A stretch of DNA of 32,162 bases, taken from contig NZ_FCOX02000070.1 in NCBI RefSeq assembly GCF_900044055.2, forward strand, positions 1 to 32,162, read 5' to 3'. A program made the position numbers and the translations under genes. The notes under the pieces were generated by a model that searched no databases, had not been told where the DNA came from, and saw only the letters and a list, made by a program, of their open reading frames with translations. Of the stretch, positions 7,036 to 15,469 are shown one piece after another. Position 1 is the first letter of the stretch. Every line of letters begins with the position of its first letter. This DNA comes from Caballeronia calidae (GTDB lineage Bacteria; Pseudomonadota; Gammaproteobacteria; Burkholderiales; Burkholderiaceae).

Positions 7036-8283
7036 TTAGAAGCGGTGGATGATACCCACGCCTGCCGCGAACATGCTGCGCGATGCCGACGGCGCGCTCT
7101 GGAAGCCATCGCCGATGGTTGCATTGGCCGCGGTCTGACGGTTTTGCGTCGTGCCCGACGGAACAGCCAGCGTGTTGCCGTTCGCGCGCTGGAACGCTTC
7201 GAGTGCGTACAGGCCCGTGCGCTTCGAGAGCGAGTAGTACTGCGAGAGGTTGAACTGGTGGTACGAAGCTGCATCGTTGATGCCGTTCGCCTTGCTGGCC
7301 CACGTGTAGCTGTAGCCCGCCGCGAAGTCCCATGCCGACGTCGCCTTCCAGTGCAGCACCGTGCCGGCCGTATTGAACACGGCTTCGTCGGTGAACAGCG
7401 AGTTCACGCCCGGAATGTACTGAACGTTCGTGTACGTGACCGAGATGTCCCACGCGCTGTTGAACTGGTAGCCGCCTGCAACCGCGAAGCGCTGCTGCGC
7501 CTGCGCACGCTGGTAGCCAGCCGTCACCGCCGACACGCCCGGCTGGCCCGAACCGTCGGTCGCTGCCGTGTTGTTGATGGTGGTCGACTGACCGCTGTAG
7601 ATGCCGCCGCCGTTGGCCGCGTTGTTGATGCGCGAGAACGCCACCGCACCGCCGATCGGGCCTTGCTGATACTGGAGCGCCGCCGACCAGGTCGAGCCCT
7701 GGTAGACGCTGTCGGGCACGCCTGCGAGCGAGTACGAGCCGCTCACCGTGAAGCCGTACATCTTCGGCGACGTGTACACGACCGAGTTGTTCGCGCGGTA
7801 GATGGTATCCAGACCGTCCACGTCGCCCGGGTGCGCGCCGAAGTAGCCCGTCAGCCAGTTCGTCGGGCTATACGGCGAGAGCAGCGTGTAGTACGAGGTG
7901 TACTGGCGGCCCAAGGTCAACGTACCGTAGGCGCCATTCGTCACACCGACCCATGCCTGGCGGCCGAACATCGCGTTGCTGAACTGCTGGCCGCCGCTAT
8001 TGATGTCGAAGCCCGATTCCAACTGGAAGATGGCCTTCGTGCCGCCGCCCAGATCTTCAGCGCCCTTCAGGCCGAAACGGCTGCCCGCCCAGATGCCCGA
8101 CGCCATCTTGATGTTGTGGCGGCCCGGGGTCGTCTTTGCCAGGTTCGTCTGGCTGCTCTGATAGACGAGCGAATCGTCGACGATACCGTACAGCGTCACG
8201 CTGCTCTGCGCGAACGCCGGCGCCGCGGCTGCGAACGCCGTGGCTGCGACGACAGCGGCCTTGGTCATCGTGAAACCCTTCAT
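7036..8283 (-). CDS. Gram-negative outer membrane porin (OmpC/Opc family)
   Basis: 415 aa. The signal peptide ends AAPAFA, followed directly by the family opening QSSVTLYGIVDDSLVY. Next come SRFGLKGAEDLGGGTKAIFQLE and FGRQAWVGV, then alternating beta strands, and a C-terminal Phe (GVGIIHRF), the signal used by the BAM machinery. These are hallmarks of the trimeric 16-strand general porins of Burkholderia. A strong ribosome binding site (GAGGAG) precedes the ATG at 8283. It mediates passive diffusion of small solutes across the outer membrane. The gene is monocistronic, with a long leader region upstream and a strong terminator. Confidence 0.95.
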   Translation of the reverse strand: MKGFTMTKAAVVAATAFAAAAPAFAQSSVTLYGIVDDSLVYQSSQTNLAKTTPGRHNIKMASGIWAGSRFGLKGAEDLGGGTKAIFQLESGFDINSGGQQFSNAMFGRQAWVGVTNGAYGTLTLGRQYTSYYTLLSPYSPTNWLTGYFGAHPGDVDGLDTIYRANNSVVYTSPKMYGFTVSGSYSLAGVPDSVYQGSTWSAALQYQQGPIGGAVAFSRINNAANGGGIYSGQSTTINNTAATDGSGQPGVSAVTAGYQRAQAQQRFAVAGGYQFNSAWDISVTYTNVQYIPGVNSLFTDEAVFNTAGTVLHWKATSAWDFAAGYSYTWASKANGINDAASYHQFNLSQYYSLSKRTGLYALEAFQRANGNTLAVPSGTTQNRQTAANATIGDGFQSAPSASRSMFAAGVGIIHRF

Positions 8284-8851
8284 TTTTTCTCCTCAAGCGG
8301 TGGGCGAATTACTTCTTTGCGAGTACTGGAACCGGTGCCGCGATGGCAACGACGATATGTTTCAACTCGTAACTTTTATCGCTGGCAAGTGTATGGCTTA
8401 CAGACAGAATGCGAAAGAAAGCTGGTGTTCGGTGTCGTTTTTTTTCACTGTCTGGTTAACCAGTATTTGCTGCCGTGCGGATATTCGGCAACCGGTCAGG
8501 AAGCTGACATTTAGCTGACGATCGAATGGCGCGAATGCGGCATCGGAAAGGCTGGACGATAGCGTGCCGGACAGGTGCGAGCGGCGGCGTGGGCGTCGCT
8601 GATCTACGCACCGATGCGCCGCACAAGGCCGCCGCGCGTGTTGCGCTGCAAGGCGGCCGGGCGTTTATTGGGGTGAGATGAGAGCCCGGTCCGTGCGGAC
8701 TGGAGGAGTATTGCCGGATGACGCGGCGAAGTTTTTTCTGGCGAATGAAAAGCGTCTGCGCACGAAAGGTTTTCGTAAATTACCCAACGGTGCGCAGACG
8801 CGAATCTGACAGGGCGAACTCGCCGCAAACGTGCGCCGCCCCATGAACGCG
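8284..8851. other. Non-coding region upstream of the porin gene
   Basis: About 570 nt with no credible gene. It is AT-richer than its surroundings near 8360-8520, as expected of a promoter region for a highly expressed porin. It holds a 12-nt perfect palindrome, CTGGTTAACCAG (8452-8463), about 170 nt upstream of the porin ATG, which is a possible operator. It also holds a long hairpin at 8752-8801, annotated separately. I could not fix a -35/-10 pair with confidence. Confidence 0.45.
8748..8801 (-). terminator. Long stem-loop, likely terminator of the gene at 8852-9124
   Basis: GCGTCTGCGCAC (8752-8763) and GTGCGCAGACGC (8790-8801) form a perfect 12-bp inverted repeat around a 26-nt loop, which holds its own small stem (CGAAA/TTTCG, 8763-8775). 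On the minus strand the stem is followed by TTTT and a T/C-rich stretch, about 50 nt past the stop at 8852. The loop is longer than in a typical intrinsic terminator. Confidence 0.5.
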
Positions 8852-9124
8852 TCAGTGCTCGATCTTCGCTCGCACCTCGCGCGCGGTCTCGATCAGACCT
8901 TCGTAGCCCGAGCGGGCATGCGCGGGCAAGTCCGGGTCGCCGACGAGCGTGCCGAGCGTCTCGATGATGCTGTAGAGGATGCCCTTAGCCGCCCCCGCCG
9001 CCATCTTGCCCGCGGCATAGGACTCGTCGACGTGCGAAATGGCCGCGTCGAAGTGCTCGACTTCGGGATGCGCTTCTCCGATATCCGATGCGTCGTCGCG
9101 CGGCTCGGTCGGGTCGCTGTTCAT
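8852..9124 (-). CDS. Hypothetical small acidic protein (90 aa)
   Basis: The start at 9124 is well supported by ACGGAGGACC just upstream; a longer reading to 9205 is arginine-rich and lacks a site. The N-terminal 30 residues are strongly acidic (NSDPTEPRDDASDIGEAHPE). They are followed by a more ordered helical part, AAGKMAAGAAKGILYSIIETLG, and a charged C-terminus. There is no signal peptide. I recognise no family. It is the last gene before the porin leader region and lies 77 nt downstream of the Rieske oxygenase gene on the same strand, so co-transcription is possible. Confidence 0.6.
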   Translation of the reverse strand: MNSDPTEPRDDASDIGEAHPEVEHFDAAISHVDESYAAGKMAAGAAKGILYSIIETLGTLVGDPDLPAHARSGYEGLIETAREVRAKIEH

Positions 9125-9201
9125 GATGATGGTCCTCCGTAGGTGGTCTCTGCTTCCTGTATAGCGCCACGGCGCGGCGCGTGCAACCGGGTGCATGCAC
9201 G

Positions 9202-10359
9202 TCACGAAGCCGGCAGCTCTTCCACCGGCTGAATGAAATGCACGCGCCGCGTGTCGGCTGCGCCTTTGCCCGTGCCGTGCGGCACGCCATGCTCCATCAG
9301 CAGCGCGCGCAACTCGTTGATCACCGGAAAGACCTCGTGATTGTGGTCCGCGCCCTGCCGGTCATGCGCCTCCTGCTCGCGCTCGACGATCCATCGGTCC
9401 TCCGTGAAGATGCGCTCGGTAAACCACACGAGCAGCGGCCAGGCGGCATCGAGCACGAGCGGAATCTTCGGGCGGCGGATCGACAAGAGACCGAAGGTGC
9501 GGTTCGTGCGCTGCTCGGCATCGAGCGGCACGTAGGCGATCCACAGGTCCATCACCATCGTGTCGTCCTTCGTGCGGATCTTGAGCGTCTGATACGGATA
9601 GTCCGTGCGGATCGTCATCACGTCCTTGTGGCCTTCATCCGGCTTCGTGCCGCGCTTCTGCCCGAAAACGAGCGCCTCGCCGATCGGCTGTGTACCCGCC
9701 TCGCGCGCGAACGTGTAGTCGACCTCGATCCAGTCCTCGCCGCGCCGTCTGCCGAGCGAGCGCGCGCGCATGTTGCCCATCTGCCGCCGATGCAGAAACT
9801 GATGGTTCATGTCCATCAGGTTCTCGTGCATGAAGGTGTAGTGGCACTTCACTTCGCCGCCGAAGCGGCGCGTCTTGTACGCACGATCGGTGACCGCGCC
9901 GAACTCGGGAAACTTCGCCTCCTGCGCGCGCGCCGGATTGCCGATGAACACGAAGACGAGCCCGCCCGACTCGCGGCACGGATACGCGCGCACGCCGTTG
10001 GGCAGGCGCTCGCGGCCGAGATAGGGAATGTCGGTGCAGCGGCCGGTGCAGTCGTAGGTCCAGCCGTGATAGCAGCAGCGGATCGATTCACCGTCGACGA
10101 CACCCGCCGACAGCGGCACCTGCCGATGCGCGCAGCGGTCCTCCAGCGCGAACACCTTGCCCGATGCAGTGCGCACGAGCACGATCGGATCGCCCGCGAA
10201 GCGAACGCCGTGCGCCTTGCCGCGTTTGACTTCGCGCGACCATGCGAGCGGATACCAGTGATCGGGGTGGATGTCGACGCGGCGCAGATCGCGCGGCGGC
10301 TTGGTCGATATGTCGGTGGAACCGGCTTCCCGCCCGCCTTCGGGCAACGCTGCGTGCAT
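9202..10359 (-). CDS. Aromatic ring-hydroxylating oxygenase, Rieske alpha subunit
   Basis: 385 aa from the ATG at 10359, set by GGAGG eight nt upstream. The N-terminal Rieske [2Fe-2S] domain has Cys76-x-His78 (CAHR) and Cys95-x2-His98 (CCYHGW). The catalytic domain has the mononuclear iron motif NLMDMNHQFLH with bridging Asp183 and ligands His186 and His190. The layout is that of phthalate/vanillate-type (group I/II) oxygenases, which hydroxylate or O-demethylate an aromatic or heterocyclic ring using electrons from a separate reductase. No ferredoxin or reductase gene is adjacent. The LysR gene upstream on the same strand, 137 nt away, may regulate it. Substrate unknown. Confidence 0.9.
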   Translation of the reverse strand: MHAALPEGGREAGSTDISTKPPRDLRRVDIHPDHWYPLAWSREVKRGKAHGVRFAGDPIVLVRTASGKVFALEDRCAHRQVPLSAGVVDGESIRCCYHGWTYDCTGRCTDIPYLGRERLPNGVRAYPCRESGGLVFVFIGNPARAQEAKFPEFGAVTDRAYKTRRFGGEVKCHYTFMHENLMDMNHQFLHRRQMGNMRARSLGRRRGEDWIEVDYTFAREAGTQPIGEALVFGQKRGTKPDEGHKDVMTIRTDYPYQTLKIRTKDDTMVMDLWIAYVPLDAEQRTNRTFGLLSIRRPKIPLVLDAAWPLLVWFTERIFTEDRWIVEREQEAHDRQGADHNHEVFPVINELRALLMEHGVPHGTGKGAADTRRVHFIQPVEELPAS

Positions 10360-10496
10360 GTACGACGCCTCCGTGAAAGGAGATCGGATGGCGCACCGCG
10401 TCCACCTGCGATGCAATGAACGACCATTCGCAGTCTACACGGCGTCCAATATTTCGGTAGCCGCTGAATTGCCGCGACTGCCTTCGCGCGCAGGCG

Positions 10497-11417
10497 TCAC
10501 GCGTGCTCTCCGAGATGCGCGTGCAGATGATCGATCAGCGCCCGCACCTTCGGCGGCAGAAAGCGGTTCGGCGGATAGAGCAGCCACACCGGCCCCTGAT
10601 ACGCGCGCGCCTGCATGTCCCAGTCGGCGAGCACGGCTTGCACGCTGCCCGACCCGAGCGCATCGCGGGCGGCGAATTCCGGCAGCGCCGCGATGCCGAG
10701 CCCGCCTTCGGCCGCTTCGAGCCGCGCGCCCGCGTGATTGGCGATATAGCGCCCGCGCACCGCGACCGTCACCGACTCGCCGCGTCGGGTGAAGCGCCAG
10801 CGGTTGTCGTCGGCGGTTTCGCCCAGATGGATGCAGTCGTGACGCGCGAGCTCGCGCGGATGGGCCGGCGCGCCGCGCTCACGCAAATATTCCGCCGATG
10901 CGCACAGCAGCCAGCGCACGCGCCCGAGCGGCCGCGCGGCGAGCCCCTGCGGCGGATGACTGGTCGCGCGGATGACGAGATCGACATCGCTTTCGAGCGG
11001 ATCGATGTCGTGATCGGTGAAGACGAGTTGCAGATCGACATCCGGATACGCGGCGAGAAACGCCGGCACGAGCGGATGAATCACCGATTTCGCGTAAGCG
11101 GTCGGCGCCGACAGCGCGACGCGCCCCTGCGGCCTGCCCGACGACTGTCCGGCCGCATCGACCGCGCCCGATGCGGCCGCCGCCATGTCGCGGCAATGCC
11201 GATAAACGTCCTGCCCCGATTCGGTCACGCGGACCTTGCGCGTCGAGCGCTCGAGCAGGCGCGTGCCGAGCGCCTCTTCGAGACGCTTGATTCGCCGGCT
11301 GACGGTCGATGGCGTGCTCCCCAGTTGCCGCGCCGCGACCGAGAAGTTGCCCGCATCGACGACGCGCGCGAACACGGCCATGTCCGGCATCAGGTCGAAA
11401 AGATCGGCTGGGTTCAT
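10497..11417 (-). CDS. LysR-family transcriptional regulator
   Basis: 306 aa if started at the ATG at 11417; an in-frame ATG at 11447 would add ten residues, and neither has a strong Shine-Dalgarno. The N-terminal winged helix-turn-helix is clear (NFSVAARQLGSTPSTVSRRI, then LEEALGTRLLERSTRKVRVTESG). A LysR substrate-binding domain follows (RPQGRVALSAPTAYAK, then LVIRATSHPPQGLAARPLG). This matches the CrgA-like branch that often controls divergent oxidoreductase or efflux genes. It is divergent from an EamA transporter (99 nt between starts) and upstream of a Rieske oxygenase; the transporter is the more likely target by position. Confidence 0.92.
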   Translation of the reverse strand: MNPADLFDLMPDMAVFARVVDAGNFSVAARQLGSTPSTVSRRIKRLEEALGTRLLERSTRKVRVTESGQDVYRHCRDMAAAASGAVDAAGQSSGRPQGRVALSAPTAYAKSVIHPLVPAFLAAYPDVDLQLVFTDHDIDPLESDVDLVIRATSHPPQGLAARPLGRVRWLLCASAEYLRERGAPAHPRELARHDCIHLGETADDNRWRFTRRGESVTVAVRGRYIANHAGARLEAAEGGLGIAALPEFAARDALGSGSVQAVLADWDMQARAYQGPVWLLYPPNRFLPPKVRALIDHLHAHLGEHA

Positions 11418-11515
11418 TTGTGCATTCGCGACAACAAGGCTGTGCATCGGAACCCGATTATCGCGTCGACCGCATCATTCGACAATGACGGCTCCCTCGC
11501 AAACGGAGCCGCCAC

Positions 11516-12445
11516 ATGACAACCGAATCGTCCGCCCAACGCCTGCTTCCTGTTTCCGATTTGCTGCTGTTCCTCGTCGCGATGGTCTGGGGCAGCAGCT
11601 ACGGCATCGTCAAGAACGCGCTCGCGTTCTATCCCGTGCTGGCGCTGCTCGCGCTGCGCTTCGGCATCACCTTCTGCCTGCTCGCGTCGAACCTGCGGCA
11701 TCTGCGGCGCGCGAGCGCATCGACGCTGCGCGGCGTGCTCGTCCTCGGCCTGTTGCTGCTGGCGATCTTCCTCGCCGAGACCTTCGGCGTGCTGCACACG
11801 CGCGCCGCGAACGCCGCGTTTCTCATCAGCCTGTGCGTCGTGCTGACGCCGCTCGTCGAATGGGCGCTTCTTAGGCGCCGGCCCGGCGCGGCGGAGTGGC
11901 TCGCCGTCGGCGTGTCGTTCGCGGGCGCGTGGCTGCTCGCGGGCGACGGCGCCCTGTCCTTCGACTTCAATTTCGGCGATGGACTGATCCTCGCCGCCGC
12001 CGTGCTGCGCGCGCTCTCGGTCTGCGTGACCAAGCGCGTGCTGCGTGCGGCGCCCCTGCCCGCGCTCACCGTGACGGCGGTGCAGGCGGGCGTCGTGGCA
12101 TCGGGGAGCGCGGCGATCGCCTTGCTCTTCGCGCCGTCGCAATGGCAGCCGCTGCCCGCGCTCGCCGGTCACGGGATGTTCTGGGGCTCGGTGCTCTATC
12201 TCGTGGGCGCGTGCACCCTCTTCGCTTTCTTCGCGCAGAACTACGCGATCGGCCGCAGCAGTCCGACGCGCGTCTCGCTCCTGATGGGCAGCGAGCCCGC
12301 CTTCGGCGCGCTCTTCGCGAGCGCGTGGCTCGGCGAGCATGTCTCGACGGCGGGCTGGATCGGCGGCGGAATGATCGTCGCGGCCTCGCTGATGGCGACC
12401 GTGCCGTGGCGCGGCATGTTCGCGGCGCGTCCGGGCGAAGCGTGA
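11516..12445 (+). CDS. EamA/DMT-family inner membrane transporter
   Basis: 309 aa with about ten predicted hydrophobic segments arranged as two EamA repeats. The first begins LLLFLVAMVWGSSYGIVKNAL, which carries the family WGssf-like motif. The second carries GRSSPTRVSLLMGSEPAFGALFA and ends in WIGGGMIVAASLMAT. Such proteins export amino acids or metabolites. The gene is divergent from the LysR regulator, a common pair in which LysR controls the exporter. It is convergent with the DUF938 gene, whose stop lies 12 nt after its own. No substrate can be assigned. Confidence 0.9.
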   Translation: MTTESSAQRLLPVSDLLLFLVAMVWGSSYGIVKNALAFYPVLALLALRFGITFCLLASNLRHLRRASASTLRGVLVLGLLLLAIFLAETFGVLHTRAANAAFLISLCVVLTPLVEWALLRRRPGAAEWLAVGVSFAGAWLLAGDGALSFDFNFGDGLILAAAVLRALSVCVTKRVLRAAPLPALTVTAVQAGVVASGSAAIALLFAPSQWQPLPALAGHGMFWGSVLYLVGACTLFAFFAQNYAIGRSSPTRVSLLMGSEPAFGALFASAWLGEHVSTAGWIGGGMIVAASLMATVPWRGMFAARPGEA

Positions 12446-12457
12446 CGGCGGCGGCCG

Positions 12458-13108
12458 CTACACGGTCTTCTTGAACACGAGACTGAAGTTGTTGGCCGGC
12501 ATCGCGACGGTCTCCACGAGCGTCAAGCCGGCTTTCTGTCCGAGCGCCTCGACTGCCTCCATGTCGCGCACGCCCCAGCGCGGATCGGTCGCGCGGAGTT
12601 GCTGATCGAAGGCTTCGTTGCTCGGCGCGGTGTGTGCGCCGTTGCGTCGATACGGCCCGTACAGGTACAGTACGCCCCCCGCGTCCAGTCGCGCGCCCGC
12701 GCCGCGAAACAGCGCTTCGGCCGCGGCCCAGGGCGCGATGTGGATCATGTTGATGCACACGATGGCCGCCATGTTCGCGATGCCCCAGTCGTCGCTCAGC
12801 ACATCGAGCGCGAGCGGCGCGTTCAGGTTCGCGAGTCCGGCGTGAGCGCGCCATGCGGCGATGGAATCGCGCGCGTTCGCATCGGGATCGCTCGGCTGCC
12901 ACACGATGCCCGGCAGCGCGGCCGCGCAGTGCACGGCGTGCTGTCCGGTGCCGCTCGCGATCTCCAGCACGACGCCGCTTTGCGGCAGCACGCGCGCGAG
13001 GACCGCCAGGATCGCATCGCGATTGCGTTCGGCGGCGGGTGCGCGGCGACGCACGGCGGCGTTGGGAAGTGGCGTGTCGTCGTCGGAGCGGGACGAGGCT
13101 GAATTCAT
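12458..13108 (-). CDS. DUF938 SAM-dependent methyltransferase
   Basis: 216 aa. The methyltransferase fold is marked by motif I, VLEIASGTGQHAVHCA, an acidic QPSDPDANA that follows, and the family sequence NMIHIAPWAAAEALFRGAG, then LYLYGPYRRNGAHTAPSNEAFD. The C-terminus NNFSLVFKK is typical. The protein carries a short charged N-terminal extension of about 25 residues. DUF938 proteins are class I methyltransferases whose substrate is not established. The reading is complete and in its own transcription unit. Confidence 0.9.
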   Translation of the reverse strand: MNSASSRSDDDTPLPNAAVRRRAPAAERNRDAILAVLARVLPQSGVVLEIASGTGQHAVHCAAALPGIVWQPSDPDANARDSIAAWRAHAGLANLNAPLALDVLSDDWGIANMAAIVCINMIHIAPWAAAEALFRGAGARLDAGGVLYLYGPYRRNGAHTAPSNEAFDQQLRATDPRWGVRDMEAVEALGQKAGLTLVETVAMPANNFSLVFKKTV

Positions 13109-13517
13109 ATGCGAATGGCGCGTGCGCGCGTGTGAATGGCGAAAGTCGCGTCGAGCCTAATGGGACGCACGACGAAGCGTCAAGCACGATGCTTCGATCA
13201 TGCGAACGCTTATCGGCGTGGCGCGATTCGTGCTGCCCGTGCTGCCTGCCCTTGCTACGGCTTCGGCGCTTGCCGTGCTCTCGTCGCGCTGTCGCGCCGT
13301 GCGGAATACGCGGCCTGCAAGCAAACCTGTGTATGCTCCCGGTTGATCCCGCGTCCGCATCTGCATTTTGCATGCACGCATATTGCATTTCGAATGCCAG
13401 ATGGAATGCATTCGAAACGCATGCAGACCATCGCCGCGACACGACACCGGGCGCGACGCCGAATGCATCCCGACAACTCAGGACCGCGCACGCGGCGCGA
13501 TCGAAACGGAGTGAATC
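13109..13517. other. Gap between divergent DUF938 and ankyrin genes
   Basis: A 409-nt gene-free region that must hold both promoters. Besides the TGCAT-rich hairpin at 13361-13426 I see no clear operator. The stretch 13345-13430 is lower in GC than its flanks. Open frames crossing it are short and have poor composition. Confidence 0.4.
13361..13426. repeat. TGCAT-rich hairpin, candidate dispersed intergenic element (copy B)
   Basis: The core is a perfect 10-bp stem, TTTCGAATGC (13388-13397) with GCATTCGAAA (13408-13417), and a 10-nt loop, extended by GC pairs beyond one mismatch. The whole block begins CTGCAT and ends ATGCAG. It shares TTTTGCATGC and a (C)CxGATGG loop with the hairpin at 1533-1576. 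It lies about 90 nt upstream of the ankyrin gene. It could be a mobile palindromic element (REP-like) or a structured leader; function unknown. Confidence 0.4.
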
Positions 13518-14087
13518 ATGCAGTACGACCCGAACCGGAACCCGCCGCCGGCGCAATCGAACGACGGCCCCGACGACGACATGATCGCGTTCGCGAGCGA
13601 AGTGTTCGATGTCGCCCGCCGCGGCGACGCCACGATGCTCGATGCGCTGCTCGTCAAAGGCCTGCCGCCCAATCTGCGCAACGACAAGGGCGACAGCCTC
13701 GTGATGCTCGCGAGCTACCACGGCCACGCCGACGCCGTGCGTGTGCTGCTCGAACACAAGGCCGATCCGAACCTGCGCAACGACAACGGCCAGACGCCGA
13801 TCGCGGGCGCCGCGTTCAAGGGCTTCGCAGACGTGATCGAAACGTTGCTCGATCATGGCGCCGATGTCGAGGGCGCATCGCCGGACGGCCGCACGGCGCT
13901 GATGATCGCGGCGATGTTCAACCGCGTGGAGATCGTCGAGTTGCTGATCGCGCGCGGCGCCGATCCCGAAGCGCGCGATGCCGGCGGCTTCCGCGCGCGT
14001 GACGCAGCCGAGAAGATGGGCGCGCCGGACACCGCCGCACGGCTCGCGCAAGCGGCGAACTCGCGTACGCGCCCGCCGGGCGTGTGA
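13518..14087 (+). CDS. Ankyrin-repeat protein (189 aa)
   Basis: After a polar N-terminus of about 30 residues come four ankyrin units: ARRGDATMLDALLVKGLPPN; then DSLVMLASYHGHADAVRVLL; then TPIAGAAFKGFADVIETLLD; then TALMIAAMFNRVEIVELLIARGAD; and a capping segment GGFRARDAAEKMGAPDTA. There is no signal peptide, so it is probably cytosolic and acts through protein-protein contacts. GGAGTGA lies just before the ATG. Single small ankyrin proteins of this type are common in proteobacteria, sometimes beside catalase or stress genes; there is no such neighbour here. Confidence 0.92.
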   Translation: MQYDPNRNPPPAQSNDGPDDDMIAFASEVFDVARRGDATMLDALLVKGLPPNLRNDKGDSLVMLASYHGHADAVRVLLEHKADPNLRNDNGQTPIAGAAFKGFADVIETLLDHGADVEGASPDGRTALMIAAMFNRVEIVELLIARGADPEARDAGGFRARDAAEKMGAPDTAARLAQAANSRTRPPGV

Positions 14088-14259
14088 GGCTATCGGGCTG
14101 GATCATCATGGGCGCGGTCGCATCGCTCCATGATGTTTCTTGCATGCATGATGCAATCCGCTGAACGAACGGCGCGTCGTGCGCGTCGAAGCGATCTGAC
14201 CAACACCAATCCAACAACGAACAGACAAGCAGGTGACCCGGAACCATGGAGCTTTTGCG

Positions 14260-15438
14260 ATGACAGGCGGTTCCCCGCATCGGGGTGATGCGTCGCCGAT
14301 CGGCCCTCACGCGCTCGGGGGCGCGCGCCGGGCGAATGGCGCCTTCAGTGCCGTCGCGCGCCTGATTCTGCAGGCGGCCGCGCTCGTCGTCGCCGTGACG
14401 CACGCCTTGCGCGCGCTGCGTCTCACCGCGAGCCTTTCGATCGCCGCCGCGTTCGCGCTTTCCGCGTGCGGGCTGATACCGCAGCAGACGCCTGCGCCGA
14501 TCGTCGAGCATTCGTACATCCCGGCGCCCGATGAAGCCGGCTCCGGTGAGCCCGAAGAGCCTCTGCCCGCCGTGCAGGCGCCGGAGCCCGCGTCGGCCGT
14601 GAAGCCCGCGCCCGCGCCGAAGCCCAAGCGCCGCGTCGTCAAGCCGAAGCCGCCCGAGCCGGTCATCGCTGCGCCGCCGGAGCCGCCCGAGCCGCCGCCT
14701 CCGCCGCAGATCATTTCGACGCGCATCATGCAGCACGAGCAACTGCACGGCCTGCTCGATGCCGAGGTGCAGCGTCCTGAAGGCAAGGTCGTCGGCCGCG
14801 CGGTGGATATGTATATCGATGCAGCCGCGAAGCCGAAGCTCCTGATGGTCAATCTCGCGGGCTTCATGGGCGTCGGCGACCGCAAGGTCAACTTCCCGTG
14901 GTCGGCCTTCCGCTTCACGCCGAACTCGAAGACCGCGCCGGTCACCTTCGTGCCGCCTCCGCCCCCGGCGAAGGGCAAGCCGGCCGAGCCGGTACCGAAG
15001 CCCCAGCCCGTCAACGAGGCGCCGGCCAATCTCGTGCCGCTCGTCGATGCGACGGTCACGCAGAAGAACGGCGCGCGCATCGGCCGCGTGGTCGACGTGC
15101 TCGTCGACTCGCAGGCTCAGCCGCAGGCACTCGTGGTCGATCTGTCCAGCTCGCTCGCGGGCGACAAGCGGCATGTCGCGGCCAACTGGGGCGACCTGCA
15201 TGTGCTCTCGCGCAACAAGCAGTGGCAGCTGCAGATGGATTTCAACGACGCGCAGCTGAAGGCCGCGCCGACCTACGCGCCCGAGCAGCCGATCAAGATC
15301 GTGTCGCCGGTCGTGCCCGCGCCGGCATCGACGGCGAGCGCGGCGTCGGCGCCGGCTTCGTCGGGAGCGGCGGGCGCGACGGCTTCCGGCGCCGTATCGA
15401 CGCAAGCGCCGGCTTCGGGTGCGCGCCTCGCCAGATAA
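14260..15438 (+). CDS. PRC-barrel lipoprotein with proline-rich linker (392 aa)
   Basis: The start is the ATG at 14260, with GGAG eight nt upstream; a GTG at 14233 is an alternative. An unusually long N-terminal region of about 50 residues precedes a hydrophobic signal ending LSAC (lipobox-like). A Pro/Ala/Lys-rich linker follows, roughly residues 95-150. Two PRC-barrel-like repeats come next: LLDAEVQRPEGKVVGRAVDMYID with VNFPWSAF, and LVDATVTQKNGARIGRVVDVLVD with VAANWGDL. The tail is Ala/Ser-rich. PRC-barrels bind RNA or protein partners; an envelope-anchored copy suggests a structural or adaptor role. The MFS gene follows after 31 nt and may be co-transcribed. The true start could be further in, nearer the lipobox. 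Confidence 0.8.
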   Translation: MTGGSPHRGDASPIGPHALGGARRANGAFSAVARLILQAAALVVAVTHALRALRLTASLSIAAAFALSACGLIPQQTPAPIVEHSYIPAPDEAGSGEPEEPLPAVQAPEPASAVKPAPAPKPKRRVVKPKPPEPVIAAPPEPPEPPPPPQIISTRIMQHEQLHGLLDAEVQRPEGKVVGRAVDMYIDAAAKPKLLMVNLAGFMGVGDRKVNFPWSAFRFTPNSKTAPVTFVPPPPPAKGKPAEPVPKPQPVNEAPANLVPLVDATVTQKNGARIGRVVDVLVDSQAQPQALVVDLSSSLAGDKRHVAANWGDLHVLSRNKQWQLQMDFNDAQLKAAPTYAPEQPIKIVSPVVPAPASTASAASAPASSGAAGATASGAVSTQAPASGARLAR

Positions 15439-15469
15439 CGGATAACGACATCGATAACCGATTCACGAC

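Noticed and set aside
7045..8514. 489-codon open frame opposite the porin
   Set aside because: Arg/Val/Ala-rich antisense frame; the porin on the other strand has a signal peptide, beta strands and terminal Phe.
12066..14051. 661-codon minus-strand frame covering the DUF938 and ankyrin genes
   Set aside because: Low-complexity, Arg-rich composition and overlap with three well-supported genes or gaps.
14307..15080. Gly/Ser-rich minus-strand frame opposite the PRC-barrel gene
   Set aside because: Low-complexity mirror of the Pro/Ala-rich linker, not a real protein.
15345..15437. Possible tandem repeat in the PRC-barrel gene tail
   Set aside because: Ala/Ser codon low complexity without a regular unit.
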